Source of the DNA: Puccinia triticina
Taxonomy: Eukaryota; Basidiomycota; Pucciniomycetes; Pucciniales; Pucciniaceae
Length of the DNA stretch: 64,000 bases
Reading direction: 5' to 3'
NCBI RefSeq assembly: GCF_026914185.1
Contig: NC_070564.1
Coordinates: 4,278,001 to 4,342,000 of the forward strand
Shown: positions 47,309 through 57,884 of the stretch, piece after piece
Layout of the letters: each line of letters begins with the position of its first letter
How positions within the stretch are numbered: position 1 is the stretch's first letter
The notes under the pieces: generated by a model
Database searches by the model: none
Seen by the model: only the letters and a program-made list of their open reading frames with translations
Told to the model about the DNA's origin: nothing
Made by a program: the position numbers and the translations under genes

Positions 47309-47408
47309 TGTTGGAGTGTGGGGTGGACAAACTCCACATTTGGAGTATGCGGGAGTCAAGAGGAGGTCGGGGAGGATACATGCAATCAAGGTTTTTCCAC
47401 TCACTACA
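47309..47408 (+). repeat. 3' LTR of copia element 2
   Basis: 100 bp, one difference from the 5' LTR, followed by CATTA. Confidence 0.9.
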
Positions 47409-47550
47409 CATTAAAAACACCAAAAAATTACATTTTTTGTGTTTTTGACTTACTTTGGCCCATTTCTGGGCCATGTAATTTTGAGGGGGTCATCCTTCAA
47501 ACATATAATGGTGCCAAAGGCGCTTATAATATTTCCAGAGGCATATCTCA

Positions 47551-48122
47551 TAATGGCGGACGCACTATTCAGAGTGCCGGACGCATTTTTCATAGTGCCG
47601 GACGCACTTTTCATGGTGGCAGAAGCACTTTTGATAGTGGTGGACTCACTATTCAGAGTTCTGGACACACTTTTGATAGTGCCGGATGCACTTTTGATAG
47701 TGCCAGATGCACTTTTGATAGTGCCAGATGCACTTTTGATAGTGCCGGATGCACTTTTGATAGTGCCGGACGCACTTTTGATAGTGCTGGACGCACTCTT
47801 CATAGTGGCGGACGCACTTTTCATAGTGGCGGACACACTGTTGATAGTGGCAGAATCACTGCCGGATGCACTTTTGATAGTGCCGGACGCACTCTTCATA
47901 GTGGCGGACGCACTTTTCACAGTGACAGACGCAATTTTGATAGTGGCGGACTCACTATTCAGAGTGCTGGACACACTTTGGATAGTGGCGGACTCACTTT
48001 TCATAGTGGCAGACGCACTTTTCAAAGTGGCGGACGCACTTCTCAACGTGGCGGACGCACTTTGCATAGTGGCAGACGCACCTATTGTAGTGGCAGACAC
48101 ACTTTTCAAAGTGCCAGAGGCA
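47551..48122. repeat. 21-bp minisatellite inside the hAT element
   Basis: About 27 tandem units of GATAGTGCCGGACGCACTTTT-type sequence with variants (CATAGTGGCGGACGCACTTTT). Because 21 is divisible by three and the unit lacks stops in several frames, long frames are open on both strands (plus: TFDSAGR heptads; minus: SASGTIK heptads). I see no evidence that any frame is translated. The core GTGCCGGACGCAC is partly self-complementary. Confidence 0.9.
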
Positions 48123-48739
48123 GATTTTTTTTGTGTTGCATCAAAGGGGCTGGTATAGGGCCTGTGCAAACTCATCTGGGGCCTTTGGGCCCCAGAGAAG
48201 CTTGCATTGGCCCTCTACGCGCCCCTTTGAGCCATTATTTGAATTTTTTCAAATATTCGAGCTTAAATTTGCCCAGGCATTATTTGACTTGAATCAAATT
48301 CGAATACAAATACTGAAATTGATTTGATTTGATGTGCTATGCCCTGTATGTAGTGTAGTATCTTTCAATCAAATGTGTATCCTGGCATCACAATAGTATC
48401 TATCTCAAGATTTGCATTTCCATTTGCTAATACACTGGTGCTGGCGCTTTTGCCATCAAAAAAACTCAATGCACCTTGCACCAGCCACAAACACCTGCAG
48501 AGATTCTTTGTACAGTGCTGGGTGTCTGTTTTTGGGGGAAATGGTAGTGATGGAAGGCTGGGAGTGGGTGTGTGGCCCAGAGGCATGGTGACACCTCAGC
48601 GCTTGGCCCGCGTGCGGTGGTTTCAAGCTGCAGGAAAATTGATATACTGCAGCAGAAATTTTATGAGGATGTGGAACAGTTGTCCTTTTAAGCAGGCCAT
48701 GTCCAGTTAAATCACTCAGAAGGTACCCAAGTACCAAGG

Positions 48740-48945
48740 GGAAATCTTTATACAATACATACCAATACATATTGTTATTTGTGCTGTATTGGATTGGGAT
48801 ATCCAATACCTATATCTTCAAATCCTTGTGTTGGATCACTTTTAAAATACATAATTTCTCAACATTTTGGACTGGATTGTTTGGGTGATCCAATACAAAT
48901 CCATAGTATTGTTGGAAGAAACAATCTGGTACACCTGAAATCCCA
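48740..48945. repeat. CAATACA-rich palindromic repeat
   Basis: Multiple CAATACA(T) and TGTATTGGAT/ATCCAATAC words in both orientations, e.g. TGTATTGGATTGGGATATCC and GTGATCCAATACAAATCC. Related in motif to the MITE at 16669-16957. Ends not resolved. Confidence 0.5.
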
Positions 48946-49012
48946 ATACGTGGGTCAGATCAGTTGCAGTGTTGCCTGTAAAAGCTTGTTAAATGCAAGC
49001 TCTTAGCTTGGG

Positions 49013-49105
49013 AGGTTTACTCCTCTCAATGACCCATTCCCCCAGTCAGAGGGTTCATTGAGAGGAAATATCAAGGACCAATCAGACTGGTTGCTGAGAG
49101 GAAGA
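49013..49105. repeat. ATGACC-type hairpin array, locus E (short)
   Basis: GGTTTACTCCTCTCAATGACCC, then TTCATTGAGAGGAAAT, then GGTTGCTGAGAGGAAG: two or three units of the hairpin family. Confidence 0.6.
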
Positions 49106-51757
49106 AACCTCCTGATTAATTGCAAGGATGAGACGGCTGCACTGCGCTGACATCAGTGGCACTTTTAGTGCAGCACATTGGTGGCCCAATCAGTGTTACC
49201 GCCGAACTTAACATAAGCCCTCGTCCTTGCTGCGGCCGGGGGGCGCCCCCATTTGGCCTGGGAGAGATGCATAGCATTGAGATCTCTCCCGCAGGGAGAG
49301 GACTTACGACTAAAAAGCACATGTTGGCCTGAGAGAATCTGAAACTTTGGGTGGTGGCCGATGTCATCACCACCTGCAGACCGCACTTTTTGACCAGTTC
49401 TTTTTTGGTCTTCATGATTTGAAGCTTGTATTTCTCCTAACTAAACTGTCTACTCAAATTCTTGGCAATCCATCCCCCTCACGCCCAAAAAAAATAGACA
49501 AACTTTCAGATCCTTGGCCGCTTACTCACAAGGCCATGGCTTTTTCCCGTGTTTCTTCTTTTCAAAGTCACCCTCTTTTTTCCGACCATTCGGACTTTTC
49601 TCTCAACCGCTCTTCTTTTTTTCAACCATCCTCTCTCTCTCTAAACCTGTCACATACAACCAAACGCATACACACAACCCCTCTGATCATCCAAAATCGA
49701 CTACCCCGATCATCCAAAAAACACCACAAATTCGCAATGGTACAATTCAATCACAAGAAGATGAATCGGACAGAACTTTCAAAAATTCAGGCTGTATGTC
49801 GTCTGATTGCCGACATGAATCTTACTCCAAAGACATTCCTCATAGCTTTCCTGACAAACGAGAATCATACAATCGCTTTCCAACGCCAATACTGGAGGAC
49901 CAAACGAGGATGGAGCTCAACTGAGAAGCTCCTTGAAACAATCCGCATCTTTGTTTGTCAAAATAAAAATGGAAAGGCTCACTGGGAGAAGTTTATACTC
50001 GATCAGGTAATGTCATTTTTACAAGCTTACTATCTTGATATGATATCCTTATCTTCCTAACCTCATTTATCTGCTTGATTCTTTGGAAAACCAGGCCTCA
50101 AAAATCGTAAACTCACAGAAACCGCCGAGTGGACCTTACCCGGAAGGCGCATACCACACGACCGACAAGATAACCGAAGAGCTTTTCACTCCAGAGTCCA
50201 AAGCACGGCGAGACCACAAGCTGGTAACGGACCACATGCCCTTCCTTTTCCGTCTGATCTACAGCAAACTAGAGGGACCAATGGGTGCGACAACAACTCT
50301 TGAAAATCAAGACAACAAGTATGAAGATGGGGAGGATCCAATACCCCCTACAGATTTAGATGGAAATGGAGTGGATCCAGCTGATGGGTTTGACATCAAA
50401 TCACCCCTTGATTGTAATCAGCGTGCGTACATGGTGGGAATTTTTCTCACTCTGTGAATGCTCTTTGTTTGTTTGGTTCTATGCTGACAGCTTTTTTCCT
50501 TAAAATAAAGGTTGCAAAAACTGTGTGCTCAATGGTCGCATTTGTACGAAAACAAAGAAATAATGGACATCAACTCGCAAACTCCTTGACCTTCCTTGCA
50601 TGCGGGGTGACCGACCGGGTCAACATATTTTTAAGCTACATTGGACTATCTTCATCTCGAACAACTGCTCATCGTGCCTTGAACAAACTTAGCAGTCGAT
50701 CTCGCCTTCAGATCTCTGCCAAAATTGCTGAACCAATTGCGCCAAATCTTGGGGTGTTTCTCTGTTTTGACAACCTTGACTTTGAGCAACGAATCCACAC
50801 CAAATCAATTGGGAGCTCTAGTCATATGTTCCATGGGACATGGGGCTACGTTCATCACCCTAGCCCAAGTCTGATATCCTCAGTCCTTCCCGCCAATCTC
50901 ACTACCGAAAGCTATTATCAGGCAATGTCAGATGTGTCCAAGTTCAACGTTCACTCTTGAATGTTACTACCAACAGCCAAGGAAGAAATGCAGTGGGAGC
51001 TGGTCATCAAAAGCCAGATAACAACTGCTCTTCTAGATCATCTCGTCACTCAATCCGACTCGTTTGTGTCAATCAGTAAAACCCCTCCGGTTGTTGAACA
51101 GATATCAAACAAACGCCCAGACATAACAATGTTGAAACTGATGGTTGCTTTGGACAACTCAGCACAAGGCGCTGGAGAGGTTTTCGAAGCTATTGTTGAC
51201 CAGTCCAGGATCACTTTGTCCGATTTTGCTGCGCGGGTCCAAGTTATTGACGGGGACCTTGCTACGTGTACAAATATCACCACTCTACAATCACAAAGAA
51301 TACCAAGCCGGCACAAAGAAGAAAGCCTAATGAATATTGTGACAGTTTTGGGTGGCGCTCATACCTTATGGAATATTGGCCAAGCTATTTATTCGAAGCA
51401 TGTTGGTGATCACTCCAACTCTCGTGACACGGGTGCATGCCGCTTTCTCAACAGCTTAGGTATACCGTTGAGAAATATGCTAGACAAGAAAGACTTTACT
51501 TCAATGATTCAAAACATCGAGAAGATTCATACAGCAACCTTGGTTTACTGTCTTATGTAAGGAGTCACCCAATTTTATTTATCTTTGTTTTGTTTTGTTG
51601 ATTTGACCTGTTTTTGTGCTTTGCTTGCCTTTTCAGGGTTGTTATGGGAATTGAAGAGAAACATCTCATGGAGGAGCATCTACATATGTCTATTGCAGAT
51701 ATCAAAGATGTTGTCGATAGAACCTACGATTGTTTCTTCTTGGTCAAGGCTAAACGT

Positions 51758-52980
51758 TGTGGTGCTCCATTCCAAACCATAAGTGGTATTTTATTGCTTT
51801 CCTTTTTATATATTCATCATTACATTGCCCATTCCCCCATAACCCTTCACAAATACCTCATTATTATTTCATATTCAGATTCTACGCCAAATTTCACCTA
51901 TAGTCACTCATACATAGTACCCCTTTATCTTCAATGGTTCAATAGTTATAGAGGATATAAGACTTACAGAAACCTTACAATCTTCATTAGTTACAATACT
52001 CATTTCATTAGTAACTTAGTTGAATCATTACATCACATTCTTTTCACAGATATTTTCTCACATACTAAACCCTTTACATACATTACTCATTATGTACTAT
52101 GGCTATTGTACACATTACATCATTGGATCTGTGCTTACCCCTTTCAGTAGTGCTCATCATTACAAGCTGTTACTATGTTCACATCACTCTTCCCCATTTG
52201 TACAACCTTCATTCCCATAGCCAGAACTCCTCATTGTCTGAGCTCATCCTCCCTTCATATAAGAACTGTCCTTCCCCCCTCACTTGTACCTTATGCAGAG
52301 AACTATATGCAGAATTTTAGATACAGACATTATAGTGCCCATTCTCATCAACCCATTGCCATTGAGTCATTGCCTTTGCTTTCCCCCTTCAATCATTGCC
52401 CCAACCCTCTCATCCTCAGTAGTCAGTAGTCAGCTCATAGTACTAGCTCCTAAGATCAAGTAGAAATCAGCCACACCTTTTCTTTGTTGAGTGTGTTACT
52501 CAGGTTTTAGTCTTGTGTCTTTTATTCTGCTTCTCCCATGTCCCGCATCTCTCACACACATGTCACAAGATGTATGTAGTCTATCTGAGGCAGCAGGCGT
52601 GGAAGGATCCTTTCACTATCCTTCCACGACTATTGAACACCGCCCCGTACCGTGCCTGCTGTCCTCAGGTCAGTCTCTCTTTTCTTTTGTCTTTTGTCTC
52701 TTTCCCTTTTCCCCTCTTCTTCTTCTTTGTTTTCCATTCCACTTCATTCTGATCTGCAATTCACTATCCTTCCACGACTATCGAACACCGCCCCGTACCG
52801 TGCCTGCTGTCCTCAGCCCGTCTCTCTCTCATCATTCTTCTTTTTCTTAGTGTTACTCTCATCCCCTCAGCATTAGTCAGGAAGGCAGCCTTATCAGCAA
52901 CCTTGCATAGCTTACATTAGTACTAGTGTTGCTATCCATTTCCCTTCCAAGCTCTATTCTCCCCTTTGAGTAGTTCCACA
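51758..52980 (-). mobile_element. Solo LTR in DUF6589 exon, TSD ACGT
   Basis: Reverse-oriented family member flanked by ACGT (51754-51757 and 52981-52984). It is 1,223 bp, about 285 bp longer than 25853-26789, because of an extra segment around 52,489-52,832. Removing the LTR and one ACGT restores the reading frame (...KAKR then DAGLHTS...), which proves the insertion point. Confidence 0.9.
52489..52832. repeat. Extra segment in the LTR with a 57-bp direct repeat
   Basis: Absent from the other LTR copies. Contains a 57-bp stretch starting TTCACTATCCTTCCACGACT twice (52612-52668 and 52760-52816), with one visible difference, TATTGAAC against TATCGAAC, again a TTG/TCG pair. Confidence 0.65.
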
Positions 52981-53787
52981 ACGTGACGCTGGTCTTCATA
53001 CCTCGCCGAAGCTGGTAAATTTGATTTTGAGACTATCTTATTTCGCAACTGTTGTCGAGGGGAACTCAGCGATGAAAGGAGGGGATATTGGGCGAATTAT
53101 GAACGTTTGGAAACGATGGGCTGCCATTGCCCAAGGGATCAAAAAGCTGACAAATTACTTGATTCAACTGCCCCAGATGATCTTACTTCTCAATGAGGTT
53201 TTGCCTCCAGGACTCGGCAAGGTAATCAAACATTCTATGTTTGTAGCCCCCAACGGTAAACAAAAGCACTTTGTTGCCAAGGACCACTACCTTGAAAACC
53301 AAAACCACTGGTTAAAACACTTTTTCAATCATACTGGCCGAGGCGCGAATATCAATCAACTGAAGAATGTTTATTCTCCCAATGTACCTTTGGTATGTTT
53401 TTTCTGATCTAGTACACTGGAGACGCAAGATTAATTCAAACCTCACATCTTCTCTTTCTAATTAGCTGCAAGATTTAATTTGTGCGCTGCTAGCCAATTG
53501 TGAAAAGGAAACCATATCACAATCACATCACAATCGAATCAATCTAGTTTCACTGAACAATTGCATGCGGATGTGCCGACAAAAGAATCTGTGCTACATT
53601 GCTTCCAAGCTTGACGAACAAATCCCAAAGCCAGTCTGGGATTTTTTTGCTTTAGGTATTGAGAAAATGAAAATTCTATTCACGCAGAAGGGAAAATCCC
53701 TCAACAAATTCCAACCGCCATCAATCAAGAAATGGACTAGCCAAATCAACTCTGCTCAGCTAGATGAAACAAAAATTGATTCGGATG

Positions 53788-56143
53788 TCAGCTCAAATGG
53801 TGATTCAGAACCGGGCGGATCAGAGAACAATCTCGAAAGCAGTGGCAGGGACAATAGTGAAAGCGGTGGAAACAAGAATTCAGACAGCGGAGACAGTGAG
53901 TAGATACATACCTGAGCTTTAGCCTTTTATCAGAGTGAGCTTTTTTAAACTCTTCCAACACGATCTTGTTAGCCTCGCAATTCTTTTTTGCTTCTAACTT
54001 CTTGTTGGCATCCTCCTGCGCCTTTCTTGCTTTATTTTCAGCTCGAATGTGATTGTTTTTGGCGACTTGGCTTGCACTGGCCCGGGGTTTTCTGACTTTT
54101 CTCACTGCCGATGTTCCTTCTCCATCTCCGGGCGTCCGCGCGTCCGCTCTTGGGAGTGAGGCAATTTTTCTGACGGATCTCGACTGCGCTGGTAAAACCA
54201 AGGATTTCGACGGGGCTGAGCTTGGTGTGAACTTTCTCTTTAAGTTCTGTATCCGTGTCATTTCATTATCAATGTGTTTCAAGTAGTCTTCTACTTCCTT
54301 TAAGTATTGTTGATATTCAGGCCCTGCTCGGAAGTCGTCAAGGGTTTTTTTTAACATGTCTAACTGGCCGTCAAGCTGTTCTCCACCAACAAACTTAGCA
54401 ATATCATTCTTATTTTTAACCGTATCCAAATTTCTTGCGATGGCATCTGCCTTGGTGTGCCCAAAGATTTGGTCCGGAAAAAATGACCGCGGCCTCCCAT
54501 AATTCTCAATAAAAAAACGGCTGAAAGAGCTGAGCAGTACATTGTAATTCAGGAGTTCAATTGGTCTGAGGTCTCTATCTTTCGGTTTGGTAGCGCGTGG
54601 GTGTTTCTCTTTAGGTTTTTTGACAGGAAGAGGACCTGGCACCTCCTTTGGATTCTCCAAGACAGCATCAAAATTCCTGTTACTGATTTGCATCATCCGA
54701 TCCTTCAAATATTGAGCAGCCACGGGATCACAGTTGGAACATCCACATGGGGGGAAACGCTCATCGGCCTCGCGAGATTCTTCGCGGAGGTAATTTAAAT
54801 CATCTCGGTCCATTGGTATGTAGCCATGTCTAATATCACATCAGTCGTAAGTAAGTGTATCATACAAGTGACATAGTGAGCTAATAAATTTCACTGACAA
54901 GTTATCAATGGAAAGAGCTATGCGGATGCAGACTGGAGTGATGGCAAGGGCGTCCATTTGGGTGTCGTTTGCTTGTTTGTCGGCCTTCTTGATTGCTTTG
55001 GGGGTGTTCAAACCAAACTTCCGCTTCGACTTGACAAAAAGGATGGCTAATCCCGACTTGCCATCGCGCCCGCAACGTCCAATCATCTGACTTATACACA
55101 AGGGATCGCCACGGCCCATATGTATCACCCTCCGAACTCGTTTCCAGTGGTGCTGGCGTGATATCTTTGAATCAAGCTGCTTTCCGGATTATACTCTTCG
55201 CCGGCGGTATCATGAGCCTCATTGACGGCTTTCATAACTTGGAGTGTCGCGTTTCTGGTACCTGAGTAGATTAAAGTAGGCACCATTTCTTTATTCTCAA
55301 CCTCGTCTTTTCCTGGGAACATCCCCAGGAGATCTTTTGCTGACTTGAGTGAGTATTCCATTGGGAATTGAAGTATTCAAAGCTCAGGCCGGGTAAGCTC
55401 AGCCCGCAAAAAAGCGATATTATCTTCTGGGATCTTGAGGCTCTTGAGGATCTCGGTGACAGCGATTGGGCGACAGGTCGCCGACAGGAGGAGAACCGGA
55501 GTATTCTCAGTAGCCATTATCAGACGGCCAAGCTCTCCGTACAATGGGAGGAATACAGCTTGATCTTGATGACGCTTGTGTGCGGACAACTTCTTGTGTT
55601 GGCGACGAGGCCCCAGCTGTATATCATATGGGCCTCATCAACAACAACCAAGGCAAGGCAATCTTGGAAGGCGGAATCATGGTAGATCTGCGTAAACATT
55701 TCGTTATTCAAGAAGACCTTGGGACTGAGGTATACAAAATTGTATTTTCCTTTTTGAATATCCGCCGCAACTTTGCAAGTGAAATTTTGACTTTTCAGGT
55801 TAACGGCGGTGTACCCTGCGGCGGTTTTCTCTAGGACCTGATTGCCGCCCAACGCATCGAGTGGATTCAACACGAGGATCACAGCCTTCTTCGATTTGGC
55901 AAAGAGGTTGTAGTACATCTCCGAGATGCGAGACTTCCCGCAACCCATCCCGGCCATCACAAATGTGTGCCGTCCTTCGACTAGATTCACCACTGCATCA
56001 ATTTGGACTGGCTTTGGTGGCTCGTTTTCAGGGTAGCGGGGTAAGCAGTCATCAATTATTGCTTCCGTTAAGTCACTTTTGTTCATCCGGGTCCATTTAC
56101 TTGCTAGCCGAGCTTTTGTTGACTTGTTTTTTGTCAGTGGCAT
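53788..56143 (-). pseudogene. RecQ-like superfamily 2 DNA helicase (copy 2, broken)
   Basis: ATG at 56143 (MPLTKNKSTK). Same motifs as copy 1: GMGCGKSR, VVVDEAH, LLLSATCRP, IYSGTRNATLQ and QMIGRCGRDGKSG. The intron 54830-54898 joins IDNL to HGYIPMDRDD. The C-terminal region is continuous here (frame 54813-53788, 341 codons): CGCSNC cluster, SRFFIENYGRPRSFFPDQIF, FVGGEQLDGQLDMLKK and a basic Ala/Lys tail. Shared with copy 1: the frame change after YSWGLVAN. Unique to copy 2: a TGA after LTRPEL near 55376, where copy 1 has CGA (TCGA to TTGA on the coding strand). Probably inactive, but related intact copies would be expected elsewhere in the genome. Confidence 0.82.
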
Positions 56144-56241
56144 TCTGAGGCAACTGACTGAACTTGGAGATTAGATTTCTTCTATGTACCGGTGATAATG
56201 GTGGGGGATATCGGGTCGGAGTTCTTGATTTTTACTGTCTA

Positions 56242-57316
56242 CACTACAAACATTCATTATTTTGCCCAAAAAAAAAAAAAAGTCAACATGAAAAAAATAA
56301 AACCAAAATTACACTCAGGGGAACAAACTGAGCATGCTGAGCCAAAAAAATAAAATGTCCCAAACTGAGCAAAAATTGTCAGACCATGTTTTGGGATGGT
56401 TTTTTTTCACGGGCCTGGCGGGCCCGGAGCGGGCTTGAGCGGGCCTGAGACGGGCCTGCCCCAAAAGCACAATGGGTCAGTATTAAAGGAGTTTTGCCTT
56501 ACCCTGGGAGCTTCTGGGGATTTTGATGGGCCCAAAATCTCAACATGGGCTTTTGGTGGTCTAGAAGTATCAACCCGGGCCACTGAATAGCCCATGGGCC
56601 TTTGAATTCCAAGAAAGTCCACCATGAGCCCCCACATAGCTAATGGGCTCTTGGTAGCCCATGAAGATCTCCATGGGCCAACAGATACCCTCATGGGCTT
56701 TTGGTGGCCCATGAAGATCTCCATGGGCCAACAGATATCCTCATGGGCTTTTGGTGGTCCAAAAAGCTCCACATGGGCTTTTGGTGGTCCAAAAAGCTCC
56801 ACATGGGCTTTTTGTGGCCCAGAAAGGAAGCAAAAAGCCCATGGGATCCCATGATGGAAGTAGTTGGCCCATAGGGATCTTCATGGGCCACCAAGAGCCC
56901 ATTAGCTATGTGTGGGCTCATGGTGGGCTTTCTGTGAATTCAAAGGCCCATGGGCTATTCAGTGGCCCGGGTTGATACTTCTAGACCACCAAAAGCCCAT
57001 GTTGAGATTTTGGGCCCATCAAAAGCCCCAGAAGCTCCCAGGGCAAGGCAAAACTCCTTTAATACTGACCCATTGTGCTTTTGGGGCAGGCCCGTCTCAG
57101 GCCCGCTCAAGGCCCGCTCAAGCCCTCTCCGGGCCCGCCAGGCCCGTGAAAAAAAACCATCCCAAAACATTGTCTGACAATTTTTGCTCAGTTTGGGACA
57201 TTTTATTTTTTTGGCTCAGCATGCTCAGTTTGATCCCCTGAGTGAAATTTTGGTTTTATTTTTTCCATGTTGACTTTTATTTTTTTTTTTGGGCAAAATA
57301 ATAAATGTTTGTAGTG
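56242..57316. mobile_element. 1,075-bp CACTA foldback element, TSD CTA, empty site known
   Basis: Starts CACTACAAACATT and ends AATGTTTGTAGTG, flanked by CTA (56239-56241 and 57317-57319). The duplicated locus at 3342-3344 has a single CTA and no insert. CACTA ends with a 3-bp TSD are typical of the CACTA (EnSpm/CMC) superfamily. Arms of about 500 bp are reverse complements, with a short central region of repeated CATGGGCTTTTGGTGG and CCATGGGCC motifs. Pro/Gly-rich frames on both strands mirror each other and are not genes. Confidence 0.95.
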
Positions 57317-57884
57317 CTACCTCTGGATTTCTTTTTTGCTGGTCGATCTCTTTGTTTCCGTTATCAATCTCTTTTTCTTTTTTTTGCCTGCCACCTCTAA
57401 TACCTCTCTCAGTCGCCTAATTAATTCTTTCACATGCATTCCCTTTAATTAGAGGGGTATGGCATTATTCTCCAATCAGTTAAGGTCAAATTAAAATTTA
57501 ATTGACCGAAAGAGAAAGTAGTAAAGGACCAACAAGATTCTCAAAGGAGGGTGTTTTCAAAAAAAGATAGAAAAAAAAACAAAAAACAATGAGAAAAGGC
57601 TGCCTATGTAGGATTGTACGCAAGATGCCAGCGCTCAGCTGGGATAGAATAAGAGTGGGGGGACAGTGATTACTGATTTTATAATTTACAATAAAGAAAT
57701 GCTACGCCAAAATGCAAGATTCTCTCACGCAAGAATCTCAGTGTTAGTCGTAAGCCCCGCTTGCACCTTTGGCTTGGCGGTGCCGCGGGCTTTGTTACGC
57801 TCTTGTTACCGCAGCGTTCTGAATTCTGCGCTAATGCTGAATTCAGCAATCTGAGTGGTATGTATGCTTATACAGATACCACCC

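Larger units (their letters stand above)
42441..47408 (+). mobile_element. Ty1/copia retrotransposon with 100-bp LTRs, TSD CATTA
   Basis: 4.97-kb element. LTRs at 42441-42540 and 47309-47408 (TGTTGGAGTG...CACTACA) differ at one base (GCAGGAG against GCGGGAG). CATTA flanks both sides (42436-42440 and 47409-47413). A G-rich purine tract (GAGGGGGGG) precedes the 3' LTR. The sequence after the 5' LTR (GATTAAGAGTC) is not an obvious initiator-Met primer site. 100 bp is very short for LTRs. Confidence 0.93.
42330..48346. mobile_element. hAT-type element, TSD TATGTAGT, carrying a minisatellite and a copia element
   Basis: Ends CAGGGCATAGCAC (42330-42342) and GTGCTATGCCCTG (48334-48346) are exact inverted copies, flanked by the 8-bp duplication TATGTAGT (42322-42329 and 48347-48354). 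CAGGG ends plus an 8-bp TSD are diagnostic of hAT. Removing the copia insertion and one CATTA leaves about 1.04 kb with no transposase, so it is non-autonomous. The interior contains TCAAATATTCGAGTATTCG near the left end and a 21-bp minisatellite on the right. Confidence 0.9.
49737..53903 (+). pseudogene. DUF6589-family protein (putative transposase), fuller copy 2
   Basis: Exon model: 49737-50006, 50095-50433, 50511-51556, 51637-51757 plus 52981-53392 (one exon split by an LTR), 53466-53903. Intron 50434-50510 is the least certain. Start MVQFNHKKMNRTELSKIQ (49737); an in-frame upstream ATG is at 49534. Blocks: CFDNLDFEQ and MFHGTWGYVHH in exon 3, QVIDGDLATCTNI, GAHTLWNIGQAIYSKHVGDH, then GDIGRIMNVWKRW and NHWLKHFFNHTGRGANINQ. 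The spaced Asp motifs (FDNLD, DGDL) resemble RNase-H-fold transposase acids (inference). Broken by TGA 50958-50960 (in a TTGA context) and by the LTR at 51758; the frame resumes exactly after the LTR and one ACGT. Confidence 0.75.
49207..57800. mobile_element. Candidate DNA transposon: DUF6589 gene plus RecQ-like helicase (copy 2)
   Basis: Two convergent genes, DUF6589 (+, 49737-53903) and RecQ-like helicase (-, 56143 to about 53,900), between matching ends. The right limit is where homology to copy 1 stops (57800/3823). The left limit is inferred: CTTACGACTAA and, 16 bases inwards, TGAGAGAATCT at 49302-49340 mirror the right end (57718-57754) with equal spacing, and TTAACATAAGCCC at about 49207 resembles the inverted right tip GTAACAAAGCCC. 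Without the nested LTR and CACTA element it would be about 6.3 kb. Helicase-encoding Academ elements (AcademH) are the closest described type I know; assignment is unproven. Confidence 0.6.

Noticed and set aside
47072..48292. Long open frames of 240-400 codons through the 21-bp minisatellite
   Set aside because: Open in several frames on both strands because the unit is 21 bp without stops; no start context, domain or codon bias.
49512..49700. N-terminal extension of DUF6589 (MAFSRVSSFQ...) as signal peptide
   Set aside because: The frame is open but Ser/Phe-rich from CT-rich leader sequence; MVQFNHKK at 49737 gives a better start.
56407..57241. Gly/Pro-rich open frames in the CACTA foldback element
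   Set aside because: Also mirrored by the inverted arms; composition-driven.
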